DNA of 64,000 bases, taken from Prochlorococcus marinus CUG1416 (GTDB lineage: Bacteria; Cyanobacteriota; Cyanobacteriia; PCC-6307; Cyanobiaceae). The number at the start of each line of letters is the position of its first letter. Within the stretch, counting starts at the first letter, position 1. A program made the translations under genes and the position numbers. The DNA lies in contig NZ_JAAORM010000001.1 of assembly GCF_017695965.1 (NCBI RefSeq), positions 62,001 to 126,000 on the forward strand, written 5' to 3'. The notes beneath the pieces were generated by a model. That model was not told where the DNA came from. It ran no database searches and was given only the letters and a program-made list of their open reading frames with translations. Positions 27,171 through 36,349 of the stretch are shown in pieces.

Positions 27171-27226
27171 GATTTTTGATTTTTTGATTTTTTGATTTTT
27201 TGATTTTTTGATTTTTTGATTTTTTT
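27171..27226 (+). repeat. octanucleotide tandem repeat (GATTTTTT)n
   Basis: One 7-base copy (27171-27177) is followed by six exact 8-base copies of GATTTTTT (27178-27225) and one extra T. The tract ends two bases before the rarA ATG, so it occupies the place of the ribosome-binding site and probably part of the leader. No Shine-Dalgarno element remains upstream of rarA. The tract is the only perfect short tandem array of this length I see in the window. Confidence 0.95.
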
Positions 27227-27228
27227 AT

Positions 27229-28518
27229 ATGCATTCAGAAAATTTATTTACTAATTATTCTCAAATAGAAAATAACGCACCTTTGGCAGATCAATTAAGA
27301 CCAAAGAATTTGGAAGATTTTTATGGTCAACAACCAATCCTGAATGAGAATTCGCTTTTAAGAAGTGCAATATTAAACGATAAGATTAGTAATTTTATTT
27401 TTTCTGGCCCTCCTGGTGTTGGAAAAACTACTCTAATTGAAATTATTTCCTTTAATACGCGTTCAAAATTAATTAAGTTAAATGCAGTATTATCAAGTGT
27501 TAAAGAATTAAGAAATGAAATCGCTAATGCAAAAGATAGATTAATAAATTCAAAAAGAAAAACAATTTTATTTATCGATGAGGTTCATAGATTTACATCA
27601 GTTCAGCAAGATGCTTTATTACCTTCAATAGAAAATGGAACTATAACGTTTATTGGTGCTACAACTGAAAACCCTTTCTTTGCTGTTAATAAAGCGCTTG
27701 TTAGTAGGTCTCGTATTTTTACATTACTTCCTTTGTCAGAAAATGATTTGCAGAAAATAATACAAAAAGTCATAACTCACTATTCTAAAGAAAAAGATTC
27801 AAAAAAGGTTTATTTATCTCAAGATGCTATAAGTCATTTAATTAAATTTTCTGGCGGTGATGCAAGAACATTAATCAATGCGCTAGAGATGGCCATAGAA
27901 ATAACTGCTGAAAATGATGCTAAAGAAATCAAGATTAATCTCTCAATAGCAGAGGATGCAATTCAAAAGAAAAATATCGTTTACGATAAAAATGGTCAAA
28001 ATCATTACGATGTAATAAGTGCTTTTATCAAGTCCATAAGAGGTTCTGATCCAGATGCAACTTTAGTCTGGCTTGCAAATATGCTTGAGGCTGGTGAAGA
28101 TCCTAATTTTATTTTTAGAAGACTACTTATATCTGCCAGTGAAGATATTGGAATAGCTGATCCTAATGCCATAGTAGTTGTACAATCCTGTTGTGATGCT
28201 TTTGATAGAGTTGGTTTTCCAGAAGGATTATATTTTTTAACGCAGGCTTCTTTATATTTAGCGATGTCTCCAAAAAGCAATAGTACGAAAAGTATTTTTA
28301 AAGCAATTGAAACAATCAAATCTACCAATGCTTTTGATGTTCCACTGCATTTAAAAAATAATTCTAATAGTTATGTCAATCCTCATAATTATCCAGGTAA
28401 TTGGGTCGCACAAGAATATCTTCCTAAATCTTTAATAGGTTTAAAAATATGGGAAGGAAATAATAATGGATGGGAAAAAACTCAATATGAAGAACTGCTT
28501 AGAAGAAAAGAAAACTAA
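27229..28518 (+). CDS. rarA: AAA+ ATPase RarA/MgsA, replication-associated recombination
   Basis: The 429-residue protein resembles clamp-loader-type AAA+ ATPases. It has PLADQLRPKNLEDFYGQQ at the N-terminus, Walker A SGPPGVGKTT, Walker B TILFIDEVHRF, sensor ATTENPFF and the C-terminal tetramerisation region AGEDPNFIFRRLLISASEDIG typical of RarA. It acts at stalled replication forks. Length matches the bacterial enzyme with no C-terminal fusion. Expression may depend on the T-rich repeat directly before its ATG. It overlaps the convergent phosphopantetheinyl transferase by four bases. Confidence 0.95.
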   Translation: MHSENLFTNYSQIENNAPLADQLRPKNLEDFYGQQPILNENSLLRSAILNDKISNFIFSGPPGVGKTTLIEIISFNTRSKLIKLNAVLSSVKELRNEIANAKDRLINSKRKTILFIDEVHRFTSVQQDALLPSIENGTITFIGATTENPFFAVNKALVSRSRIFTLLPLSENDLQKIIQKVITHYSKEKDSKKVYLSQDAISHLIKFSGGDARTLINALEMAIEITAENDAKEIKINLSIAEDAIQKKNIVYDKNGQNHYDVISAFIKSIRGSDPDATLVWLANMLEAGEDPNFIFRRLLISASEDIGIADPNAIVVVQSCCDAFDRVGFPEGLYFLTQASLYLAMSPKSNSTKSIFKAIETIKSTNAFDVPLHLKNNSNSYVNPHNYPGNWVAQEYLPKSLIGLKIWEGNNNGWEKTQYEELLRRKEN

Positions 28519-29171
28519 AAATTTTTCGAACAACAAATAATCTCAGGATTTAAAGAAGTTTTTTCTTCGTAGGCTAAAGCTATAGTCCAATTATGGAAGT
28601 TAATCTGTGAATAATTTAAATGTATATTTTTATTCTTATGAATTAACTCTTTTGGCTTTTCAAAAAATTGCCAATGGTTAATGTCTTTCGCTAATTTTCC
28701 ATGATCCCATTTTATAGCCGCTTCAACTGCACACCATTGATTTAATATCATATTTTTTGTTAAATAATTATTATGGTTTGATTTATTAGTATGAAAAAAA
28801 TATTTTTTTGCAAATTTTAAATGGTTAAAATCTCTATCTGTTCTCTCAATATCAATCCCTATTTTGCTTTTATGCCAGACTATAGTAATGGCATCTTTAC
28901 AATGACTTAAACTGATATTTCCCATGCCAGAGGGTAAACTTGGAGGTTCTCCAGGATGAGCATTAATTGGAATTTCTAGGGGGTCTAAATCAAAAAGTGT
29001 TGAAAGTGATTGTCGCAAATAAGCTCTTGTTTCTAAGAAAATCTTTGATCTTGAATTTGTTAGGTTTTTTGCGGTTTTAATTTCTTCTACAGTTGCGACA
29101 GCTTGCACACCTTTAATCTCATAAAACCAAATTTTTGGTATTTTATATTCATACTCATTTAATAATTTCAA
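28515..29171 (-). CDS. 4'-phosphopantetheinyl transferase, Sfp/HetI type
   Basis: This 218-residue Sfp-type enzyme shows NISLSHCKDAITIVWHKSK, the metal motif GIDIERTDR near residue 115, and QWCAVEAAIKWDHGKL in place of the WxxKEAxxK motif (here Val-Glu-Ala keeps the Glu). It transfers the phosphopantetheine arm from CoA to carrier proteins. In cyanobacteria one such enzyme usually serves acyl carrier protein. The only start before the conserved IPKIWFYEI strand is TTG at 29171, which overlaps the ATG of bcp by one base. Confidence 0.88.
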   Translation of the reverse strand: MKLLNEYEYKIPKIWFYEIKGVQAVATVEEIKTAKNLTNSRSKIFLETRAYLRQSLSTLFDLDPLEIPINAHPGEPPSLPSGMGNISLSHCKDAITIVWHKSKIGIDIERTDRDFNHLKFAKKYFFHTNKSNHNNYLTKNMILNQWCAVEAAIKWDHGKLAKDINHWQFFEKPKELIHKNKNIHLNYSQINFHNWTIALAYEEKTSLNPEIICCSKNF

Positions 29172-29638
29172 TGGCTCTTAAGGTTGGCGACAAAGCACCA
29201 GAATTTAAATTAAAAGATTCTTTTGAGAAAGAAGTTTCTCTTAGTGATTTTAAAGGTAAACGAATAATACTATATTTTTATCCAAAAGATAATACTCCAG
29301 GATGTACTAAAGAAGCATGTAATTTTAAAGAGAATTGGGATTTACTCCAAAAAAATAATATTGTTGTGCTTGGTATTAGTAAAGATAATGCATCCTCTCA
29401 TCAGAAGTTTATAGAAAAATTTAATTTACCTTTTATTCTTTTAACTGATCCTGAACCTTTCAACGTTTCTTCTGATTACGATAGCTATGGGCTGAAGAAA
29501 TTCATGGGAAAAGAATATATGGGAATGATGAGAAATACTTTTTTAATTGATACTGAAGGTAAAATCGAAAAAATTTACTTAAAGGTAAAAGCAGCAATAA
29601 TGGCTGATCATATAATTGCAGACCTTGGGTTAAGCTAA
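29171..29638 (+). CDS. bcp: peroxiredoxin, Bcp/PrxQ type
   Basis: The 155-residue thiol peroxidase begins MALKVGDKAPEFKLKD and has the peroxidatic cysteine in TPGCTKEAC, with a second cysteine five residues later as resolving partner. This is the atypical 2-Cys arrangement of PrxQ. It reduces peroxides using thioredoxin, close to thylakoids in plastid relatives. A longer frame upstream exists but the family N-terminus supports 29171. Its 3' end overlaps coaX on the other strand by nine bases. Confidence 0.95.
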   Translation: MALKVGDKAPEFKLKDSFEKEVSLSDFKGKRIILYFYPKDNTPGCTKEACNFKENWDLLQKNNIVVLGISKDNASSHQKFIEKFNLPFILLTDPEPFNVSSDYDSYGLKKFMGKEYMGMMRNTFLIDTEGKIEKIYLKVKAAIMADHIIADLGLS

Positions 29639-30325
29639 TTTTCTTACAGACAGGTTGTGAATAATCATCCCCTCCATAACTAAATTAGGAGCATTGATAA
29701 TATTTTCTTTTTGAGTATTTAGAGATTTTGTGAGTAATTGAGAGTCTCCTCCACATATTATTAAAATATCCTTTTCGGGATTAAATAAACTATTAATCAC
29801 ACCAGTAAGAGAGTTGATTACTCCTTTTAAGATTGCTTCTTCTGTATTAATTAAAAAATCTTTGGTGGGAATATCATATTTTTTGGGAACTTTAAGATTT
29901 TTTGTATTTTGTTCCATTGATTTTAGTTGTGTTAGAAAACCTGGAAGAAGTTGACCTCCAATAATAGATCCATTTGAATTCAATTTTGTTATTGATAATA
30001 TTGTTCCAAAATCTGCAATTAGCAAATCTTTTTTGAAAGGGTTTTCAATAATTTTTAAAGCGGCAATACAGGCAAGAGCTCTATCAACTCCAAAATAATC
30101 AGGAAGATTTGATAACTGAATATCTTTAGTTTTTATTTCATTTGTGCCTTTCAGCAAAAAATCAGGTAGTTTTCCTACAGAAGCCCAAATTAATTGATCA
30201 AGATCTATATTTTCGGGAACTTTTTGCTCTTTTTTGGTATGGAAGAATTTAGATTGATTTTTAGAATATTTTGCCCAATGCAGCCTACTATTGCCTACTA
30301 ATAAAAAATTTATATCTGAGACCAT
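29630..30325 (-). CDS. coaX: type III pantothenate kinase (divergent)
   Basis: The 231-residue protein keeps the three landmarks of CoaX in altered form: the N-terminal phosphate loop LVGNSRLHWAKY (usually DxGNT), GVDRALACIAA, and DFGTILSI (usually DxGTAxT). It would phosphorylate pantothenate as the first step of CoA synthesis. The replacement of the first Asp by Val is notable but recurs, as far as I recall, in picocyanobacterial versions. It lies 15 bases downstream of cysH and may form an operon with it. Confidence 0.82.
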   Translation of the reverse strand: MVSDINFLLVGNSRLHWAKYSKNQSKFFHTKKEQKVPENIDLDQLIWASVGKLPDFLLKGTNEIKTKDIQLSNLPDYFGVDRALACIAALKIIENPFKKDLLIADFGTILSITKLNSNGSIIGGQLLPGFLTQLKSMEQNTKNLKVPKKYDIPTKDFLINTEEAILKGVINSLTGVINSLFNPEKDILIICGGDSQLLTKSLNTQKENIINAPNLVMEGMIIHNLSVRKLA

Positions 30326-30340
30326 TATTATATGATCAAT

Positions 30341-31063
30341 TTAATTATTAGTGTGTATTCCACATTCTTGTTTAATTCCCCCAAATCTTGTATCTCTGCC
30401 CTTTGTTTTAATACCATCTGGACTGCTTGAATGCCAATCTCCTACAGAAGAATAACCTTTGATAAAAAGTGGATGGGCAGGTAAATTATTCTCTTCCATA
30501 TAATAAAAAATATCTTTATTTGTCCAATTTAATAAAGGTCTTAAAGAGAGTCTTTGACGAATTACGTCTATAAATTTCATTTTGTTTCTATTTTCTGTTT
30601 GACTTGATCTAACACCGCTTGCCCAGCAATGAACATTATATTTTTCTAGACCATTTTCTAAAGGTTTTATCTTTCTCAATTCATGATACTTATCTAAATC
30701 ACTCTCTTTATTTGTTTCCCAAAGTTTTCCATATTTGGCCTCCATTCTTGCGGGAGATACTTCACTTTGCAGAACTTCAACTTCTAAGGATAAATTATCA
30801 ATAAGCTTTTCAGCATAATGGTATGTTTCTGGAGGAAGGTAACCTGTATCTATCCAAAATATTTTGATTTTTTTTTGTAGACATAATTTACTGACCATAT
30901 CTAAAAGGACTGAAGACTGTATACCAAAACTTGTTGTAATAGCAAATTGATTATCAAACTTTTCATAACCCCATGTAAGCATTCCTTGAGGCTTCATATC
31001 TACTAGCTCTTGATTATATTTCCTCAAGTTAGTTTGAATATCTTTGTGGATTTTTTCAATCAT
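30341..31063 (-). CDS. cysH: phosphoadenylyl-sulfate reductase
   Basis: The 240-residue protein contains FGIQSSVLLDMV (PP-loop-like), WIDTGYLPPETYHYAE, and the C-terminal catalytic cysteine in KQECGIHTNN. It lacks the paired cysteine motifs of the 4Fe-4S APS reductases (YHELRKIKPL replaces CCRIRKVxPL), so it is the thioredoxin-dependent PAPS type. It reduces PAPS to sulfite in assimilatory sulfate reduction. The start ATG is followed by IEKIHKDIQ. It is divergent from the NDH-2 gene across 95 bases. Confidence 0.94.
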   Translation of the reverse strand: MIEKIHKDIQTNLRKYNQELVDMKPQGMLTWGYEKFDNQFAITTSFGIQSSVLLDMVSKLCLQKKIKIFWIDTGYLPPETYHYAEKLIDNLSLEVEVLQSEVSPARMEAKYGKLWETNKESDLDKYHELRKIKPLENGLEKYNVHCWASGVRSSQTENRNKMKFIDVIRQRLSLRPLLNWTNKDIFYYMEENNLPAHPLFIKGYSSVGDWHSSSPDGIKTKGRDTRFGGIKQECGIHTNN

Positions 31064-31158
31064 TCTTCAGTTTGGTTATGAGTTTAATTTTATTTCGCTC
31101 AATTTAAAAATTATTCGTATAGTTTAATAATACATTTACGCATAACAATATTTCTCTA

Positions 31159-32352
31159 ATGAAATCAATACAAAAACCAATAGTAATAGTTGGAGCAGGT
31201 TTTGCAGGTATGACATTTGCTTTGAATTTAAAGAACCTTAATCCTTCTTTACCGATTCTTGTGGTTGATTCTGAAACTAACTTTATATTTAAACCTTTAA
31301 TGTACGAAGTTTTAAGTAAAGAAATAAGAAGTTGGGAAGCCACCCCAAAATTTGCAAATATTTTTTCTGATGCGGGTATAACTTTTTTAAGAAATTGTTT
31401 AACCAAGATTTCCTTCAAAGAAAATATTCTTGAATTTAGTGACGATTTAAAACTAAGTTATCAGTATCTTGTAATCTGTACAGGATCTATTCCAAATAGT
31501 TTTTTTATAAAAGGTGTAGATGAAAATTGTTATTTTTTTAATGATGTTCACGATCTAAATAAATTAAATTCTTTTTTAAAAAAATCACAAGATACTTCGT
31601 TGCATAAAAAGTTATTCATAGTTGGAGGTGGTCCCTCTGGCATCGAGTTGGCATGCAAAATTAAAGATATATTTAAAGACCAATTTAAAATTAATGTAAT
31701 AGAAAAATCAAACGAAATCCTCAATAAAAACAAAATTTTTAATAGAGAAGAAGCAGAGAAGGCATTAGAAACAAGAAAAATCAAAGTCCTTTTGAATTCC
31801 ACAGTTAAAGAAGTATCAGAAACTAAGATTAGTATTTCTAGTGAGGTTGGAATAACTTCCTTGGACAAAGATATTGTTATTTGGACTGCAGGTGTTAAAC
31901 CTAATTTGTCTTACTTAGAAACTGATCAAATTACAAAAAAATTTGGAAGAATTTTAGTTAATAATAATTTGCAAATAGAAAACCATGAAAACTGTTTTGC
32001 TATTGGTGATATTTCAGTTATTGAAGGAATGGAGGATTTACCCATAACTGCTCAGGTCGCTATGCAGGAAGGAAATCATCTTGCTAATAATTTAAAACTT
32101 TTAATTCAAGGAAAAGAACCTTTACCCTTTGAATTTCAAGATAATGGTGAAATGATTAGTTTAGGAATAGGGGAAGCATCAATTTCTGCTCTTGGAGTCA
32201 CTTTGTCGGGTAAATTTGCTTTTGAGGCAAGAAGACTTATATATGCCTCCAAGTTGCCCGATATTAATGAAAGCTTAAAATCTGCATCTTCATGGATATT
32301 TCAGAAAAAATATATTTTTAAAAAGTTTCTAAAAAAAGATAATTTCAATTAA
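31159..32352 (+). CDS. type II NAD(P)H dehydrogenase (NDH-2)
   Basis: The 397-residue flavoprotein has two dinucleotide folds: IVIVGAGFAGMTFAL at residue 8 (FAD) and FIVGGGPSGIELACK near 155 (NAD(P)H). It also has WTAGVKPN and the FAD-closing CFAIGDIS near 275. It passes electrons from NAD(P)H to membrane quinone without pumping protons and in cyanobacteria also tunes redox state. It ends in a hydrophobic/basic tail suited for peripheral membrane attachment. The transporter gene follows after 50 bases. Confidence 0.9.
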   Translation: MKSIQKPIVIVGAGFAGMTFALNLKNLNPSLPILVVDSETNFIFKPLMYEVLSKEIRSWEATPKFANIFSDAGITFLRNCLTKISFKENILEFSDDLKLSYQYLVICTGSIPNSFFIKGVDENCYFFNDVHDLNKLNSFLKKSQDTSLHKKLFIVGGGPSGIELACKIKDIFKDQFKINVIEKSNEILNKNKIFNREEAEKALETRKIKVLLNSTVKEVSETKISISSEVGITSLDKDIVIWTAGVKPNLSYLETDQITKKFGRILVNNNLQIENHENCFAIGDISVIEGMEDLPITAQVAMQEGNHLANNLKLLIQGKEPLPFEFQDNGEMISLGIGEASISALGVTLSGKFAFEARRLIYASKLPDINESLKSASSWIFQKKYIFKKFLKKDNFN

Positions 32353-32402
32353 ACTTTTTTGAATTAATTGTTTTTGGGTATATTGAGTTAAATAAGTTTC
32401 AT

Positions 32403-34211
32403 ATGAATTTAATTGCAGTTGTTAGTAATAATTTTGATGCGTTCATAACGGTAGTAGTTTTAATTATGTCAATAATTTTGTTTATCAAAAATACCATTGC
32501 ACCAGAATTGACTGGTTTGTTATGTGTTGGAATATTTATAGCTACAGGGGTTCTTTCCCCTGAAAAAGCTTTAGCTGGATTTGGTAGCCCATCCTTAATT
32601 ACTCTTATGGGTTTATTTGCAGTTTCTTCTGCATTATTTAAAAGTGGTGCATTAGATAGAGTAAGAGAATTGATTTCTTCTGAAAGTATTAGAACGCCAA
32701 GGAAATTAATTTCATTAATAGCTTTTTTGATTGCTCCAATATCTGGAATTGTGCCTAATACTCCAGTAGTGGCATCTTTATTACCTTTAATTGAAGGTTG
32801 GTGCGAGCGGAGAAATATATCACCATCTAAAGTTTTATTACCTCTTTCTTTTGCTACTTTACTAGGAGGAACTCTCACATTATTAGGTAGCTCAGTTAAT
32901 CTTCTTGTAAGTGATATTAGTCAGCAATTAGGTTATGGAGCTTTAGAATTATTTAGTTTGACTTCAATTGGAATTCCTGTTTGGCTGATAGGCACAACCT
33001 ATATGATTCTTGTTTCTGATATGCTTTTGCCAGATAGAGGGAGAGATAAAGATTTTATTAAAAATGGGGATATGAATATTTACTTTACTGAAGTTACTAT
33101 TCCCTCTGCATCAGAATTAGTTGGACAATCTGTTAGAAATAGTAGATTGCAAAGACGATTTGACGTTGATGTTCTTGAGTTGCAACGCAATGGAAAAGTT
33201 ATTCTTCCTCCTTTGGCAGATAGAAAGATTGAACCGGACGATAGATTAATAATCCGTGTTACGAGAGCAGACTTATTTAGACTACAGCAGGAACACACTA
33301 TTTTATTAGGAGAGAATAAAAGATCTTTCGAAGGAGCTAATATTTTCTCAGATGAGGAAGGTACTAAAACCTTTGAAGCCTTGTTGCCAGCTGGCTCAAC
33401 TCTAGCTGGTGCAAGTTTGAGAGAATTAAGATTCAGACAGCGTCATAATGCTACAGTTTTGGCACTGAGAAGAGGTCAGCAAACTGTTCAGGAGAGATTA
33501 GGCCAAGCTGTTTTAAGGGCTGGCGATGTTTTATTATTGCAAGCGCCGTTAGATTCAATAAGAGGTTTGCAGGCAAGTAATGATTTGCTTATTTTAGATC
33601 AATTCGAAGATGATTTACCTGTTTTGATAAAAAAACCTATATCGATTGCGATTGCAATAGGAATGGTGGTTTTACCTTCGGTTACTAATATTCCATTAGT
33701 AGGTTCAGTTCTGTTAGCAGTTATTGCAATGGTTGCTTTTGGATGTTTAAGACCTGCAGAAATACAAAAATCAATTAGGCTAGACATTATTTTATTACTG
33801 GGATCATTATCATGTTTTAGTGTTGCTATGCAAGTAACAGGACTAGCAGATGTAATAGCCGTCAATCTCAATTTTGCTCTTAATGGAATGTCTCTATATT
33901 TTGCACTAGTAATAATTTTTGTATCGACCGTTATCCTTACCCAATTTATTAGTAATGCTGCTTCAGTGGCTTTGATTTTACCTGTCGCGATTGAATTTTC
34001 AACTGTTTTAGGTATTTCACCTAGCGCTTTAATAATGCTTGTTTTATTCGGGGCAAGTCAATCTTTCTTGACTCCAATGGGTTATCAAACAAATTTAATG
34101 GTTTATGGTCCTGGGAGATACAGATTTTTTGATATTGCAAAATACGGGGCTGGATTAACACTTATAATGTCATTTACAGTGCCAGCATTGATAATTTTAA
34201 ATTTCAGATAA
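32403..34211 (+). CDS. SLC13/DASS-family transporter with two RCK_C domains
   Basis: The 602-residue protein has an N-terminal membrane half (about 1-205), a soluble insert with two TrkA-C (RCK_C) repeats (about 220-300 and 318-395), and a second membrane half (about 410-600). The insert shows LVGQSVRNSRLQRRFDVDVL and LAGASLRELRFRQRHNATVL. IVPNTPVVASLLPL and the C-terminal FISNAASVALILP are the paired reentrant loops of the family. Relatives carry sulfate, dicarboxylates or other anions with sodium. Five bases separate it from ktrB, so co-transcription with potassium uptake genes is expected. Confidence 0.88.
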   Translation: MNLIAVVSNNFDAFITVVVLIMSIILFIKNTIAPELTGLLCVGIFIATGVLSPEKALAGFGSPSLITLMGLFAVSSALFKSGALDRVRELISSESIRTPRKLISLIAFLIAPISGIVPNTPVVASLLPLIEGWCERRNISPSKVLLPLSFATLLGGTLTLLGSSVNLLVSDISQQLGYGALELFSLTSIGIPVWLIGTTYMILVSDMLLPDRGRDKDFIKNGDMNIYFTEVTIPSASELVGQSVRNSRLQRRFDVDVLELQRNGKVILPPLADRKIEPDDRLIIRVTRADLFRLQQEHTILLGENKRSFEGANIFSDEEGTKTFEALLPAGSTLAGASLRELRFRQRHNATVLALRRGQQTVQERLGQAVLRAGDVLLLQAPLDSIRGLQASNDLLILDQFEDDLPVLIKKPISIAIAIGMVVLPSVTNIPLVGSVLLAVIAMVAFGCLRPAEIQKSIRLDIILLLGSLSCFSVAMQVTGLADVIAVNLNFALNGMSLYFALVIIFVSTVILTQFISNAASVALILPVAIEFSTVLGISPSALIMLVLFGASQSFLTPMGYQTNLMVYGPGRYRFFDIAKYGAGLTLIMSFTVPALIILNFR

Positions 34212-34216
34212 ATAAA

Positions 34217-35620
34217 GTGGAATTCACAAGTAATGTTTTTAAGTTAAAAGATGCTTACAGAAAACTATCTGTACCTCAATTTACTATTGTTACGGGATTG
34301 TTTATTATTTTCTTCGGAACTTTAATTTTGAGTTCCCCTTTATGTTCATCTTCAAAGGTTGGTTTGTGGGAAGCATTTTTTACATCTACTTCTGCCATAA
34401 CAGTTACTGGCCTAACCATAATTGATATTGGTGTTGATTTAAATTTCTTTGGTCAAGTTTGTTTGGCTTTTATGCTTTTATCAGGTGGCCTAGGATTAAT
34501 GGCTATTACTACATTTTTACAAGGTTTTGTTGTAAAGGGAACAAAGCTTAGAACTAGATTAGACAAAGGAAAGACTTTAGATGAATTTGGAGTGGGAGGA
34601 ATTGGTCGAACTTTTCAAAGCATTGCTATTACGGCAACTTGTATCATATCTTTAGGCGCAATTGTTTTATATTCTTTTGGATTTGTAGATATTCAAAATA
34701 ATTGGCAAAGACTTTGGTCCTCTATTTTTCATAGCATATCTGCATATAACAATGCAGGTTTTTCTTTATGGTCAAATAGTCTCCAAGACTATAGAACAAA
34801 TTTTTTGGTTAATAGTGTGTTTATTTTTCTCATTATTATGGGTGGACTGGGATGGCGCGTTATTGATGATATTTGGAGTAATAAAAAGAATCTTTCATAT
34901 AAAAAATTGAGCCTTCATTCTAGACTAGTTATTAGGACAAGTTTGTCTCTAATATTATTCGGATCATTAGGATTCTTCATCACTGAATCATTGCTAAATA
35001 GTCAATTCTTCAATGATTTGAATTTGTTTGAAAAGTTATTATCATCAATCTTTGAAACAGTGAGTGCACGAACTGCAGGCTTTACAAATTACCCAATCTC
35101 CTTAAGCTCTATCTCAGATACTGGCCTCTTGTTATTAATGACACTTATGTTTATTGGAGCAAGTACTGGAGGTACTGGTGGCGGCATAAAAACAACTACA
35201 TTTATTGCCTTAATGGCTGCAACAAGATCAACTTTCAGAGGTCAGAAAGATGTAATTATTAGCAATAGATTAATCTCAGATAAAGTGATTCTAAAGGCAG
35301 TTGGAATTACAGTCGGATCTTTGCTGTTCGTTCTTTTAATGGCAATGCTGCTAAGTACAACTAATACGTTTGTTAAAAAAGAATCTTTCACATTCCTAGA
35401 AATTCTGTTCACTTGCATATCTGCATTTGCAACAGTTGGTTTTGATATTGGTTTAACTGCAAAATTAAATCATTTTGGCCAATTTATTATTATTGTCGGG
35501 ATGTTTGTGGGCAGACTAGGTATCCTTTTGCTATTAAGTGCACTTTGGCAGGCTCTTTATAAGAGTAGAATAGATAGACAAAAGAGAATTGGCTATCCTA
35601 GGGCTGATCTTTATGTTTAG
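34217..35620 (+). CDS. ktrB: Trk/Ktr-type potassium transporter membrane subunit
   Basis: The 467-residue membrane protein has the four-fold P-loop plan of TrkH/KtrB. The filter segments include TSTSAITVTGLTI near residue 57, SAYNNAGFSLW near 176, ETVSARTAGFTN near 283 and CISAFATVGFDIG near 397, each with its central glycine. It takes up potassium, often sodium-coupled in cyanobacteria. The start is GTG, five bases after the upstream stop. ktrA follows after 18 bases. Confidence 0.92.
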   Translation: MEFTSNVFKLKDAYRKLSVPQFTIVTGLFIIFFGTLILSSPLCSSSKVGLWEAFFTSTSAITVTGLTIIDIGVDLNFFGQVCLAFMLLSGGLGLMAITTFLQGFVVKGTKLRTRLDKGKTLDEFGVGGIGRTFQSIAITATCIISLGAIVLYSFGFVDIQNNWQRLWSSIFHSISAYNNAGFSLWSNSLQDYRTNFLVNSVFIFLIIMGGLGWRVIDDIWSNKKNLSYKKLSLHSRLVIRTSLSLILFGSLGFFITESLLNSQFFNDLNLFEKLLSSIFETVSARTAGFTNYPISLSSISDTGLLLLMTLMFIGASTGGTGGGIKTTTFIALMAATRSTFRGQKDVIISNRLISDKVILKAVGITVGSLLFVLLMAMLLSTTNTFVKKESFTFLEILFTCISAFATVGFDIGLTAKLNHFGQFIIIVGMFVGRLGILLLLSALWQALYKSRIDRQKRIGYPRADLYV

Positions 35621-35638
35621 GATTGACTGAGTTTTATT

Positions 35639-36343
35639 ATGGCTGATTGGTGGCAGTGGTCTCAAAAGAGAGAAAAAGAAGCCCTTACTTTTGCAGTTGT
35701 TGGCGTTGGAAGATTTGGAACCGCAGTTTGTAGAGAACTTATAAATAATGGTGCAGATGTTTTGGCTGCAGATTATTCGGAAAAAGCCATTGATGATTTG
35801 AGACAATTGGAACCTTCGATAGAAGCTAGAGTTGTAGATTGTACTGATGAAGAGTCTATGAAGGAATCTGGAATACTTGAAATGAATACTGTTGTGGTAG
35901 GTATAAGTGAACCTATTGAAGCAAGTATTACTACTACACTTATTGCTAAGGATAGTGAAGGTAGTAAAGTTAAAAGAGTAATAGCAAGAGCGACGAGTGA
36001 CTTGCACGAAAAAATGTTAAAAAGGGTAGGAGCAGATAAAGTTGTCTTCCCTTCCAGAATGCAAGGAGAAAGATTAGGTTTAGAACTAGTTAGGCCAAAT
36101 CTAATTGAAAGATTGGAACTAGATAACCAAACTGGTATAGATGAGATAACTGTCCCAGAGGAATTTATTGGAAGATCTTTAAGAGATTTAAATATGAGGA
36201 AAAATTATTTAGTAAATGTTCTTGCGGCAGGACCTGCGGAAGAGTTAACAGTTAACCCTCCTGCAAAATATATTTTGGAAAGAGGAAATATTTTGGTAGT
36301 TATGGGGAAAACTGCAGATTTACAGAAATTGCCTAAAAATTAA
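35639..36343 (+). CDS. ktrA: KtrA/TrkA regulatory subunit of potassium uptake
   Basis: The 234-residue protein has a Rossmann RCK_N domain (FAVVGVGRFGTAVCRELI, glycine-rich nucleotide loop, about residues 19-36) and an RCK_C domain from about 155. It forms a cytosolic ring under KtrB and gates it in response to ATP/ADP or NAD(H). MADWWQWSQKREKEAL is an N-terminal addition ahead of the fold. It is the last gene of the SLC13-ktrB-ktrA cluster and converges on the RHH gene with a six-base gap. Confidence 0.93.
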   Translation: MADWWQWSQKREKEALTFAVVGVGRFGTAVCRELINNGADVLAADYSEKAIDDLRQLEPSIEARVVDCTDEESMKESGILEMNTVVVGISEPIEASITTTLIAKDSEGSKVKRVIARATSDLHEKMLKRVGADKVVFPSRMQGERLGLELVRPNLIERLELDNQTGIDEITVPEEFIGRSLRDLNMRKNYLVNVLAAGPAEELTVNPPAKYILERGNILVVMGKTADLQKLPKN

Positions 36344-36349
36344 TTATTT

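Noticed and set aside
32399-32878. 159-aa minus-strand frame opposite the SLC13 gene
   Set aside because: Shadow of a conserved membrane-protein frame; no ribosome site and composition typical of antisense translation.
35534-36007. 157-aa minus-strand frame opposite ktrB/ktrA
   Set aside because: Overlaps two well-supported genes and is rich in Cys/Ser/Tyr/Phe as expected from reverse reading of AT-rich coding DNA.
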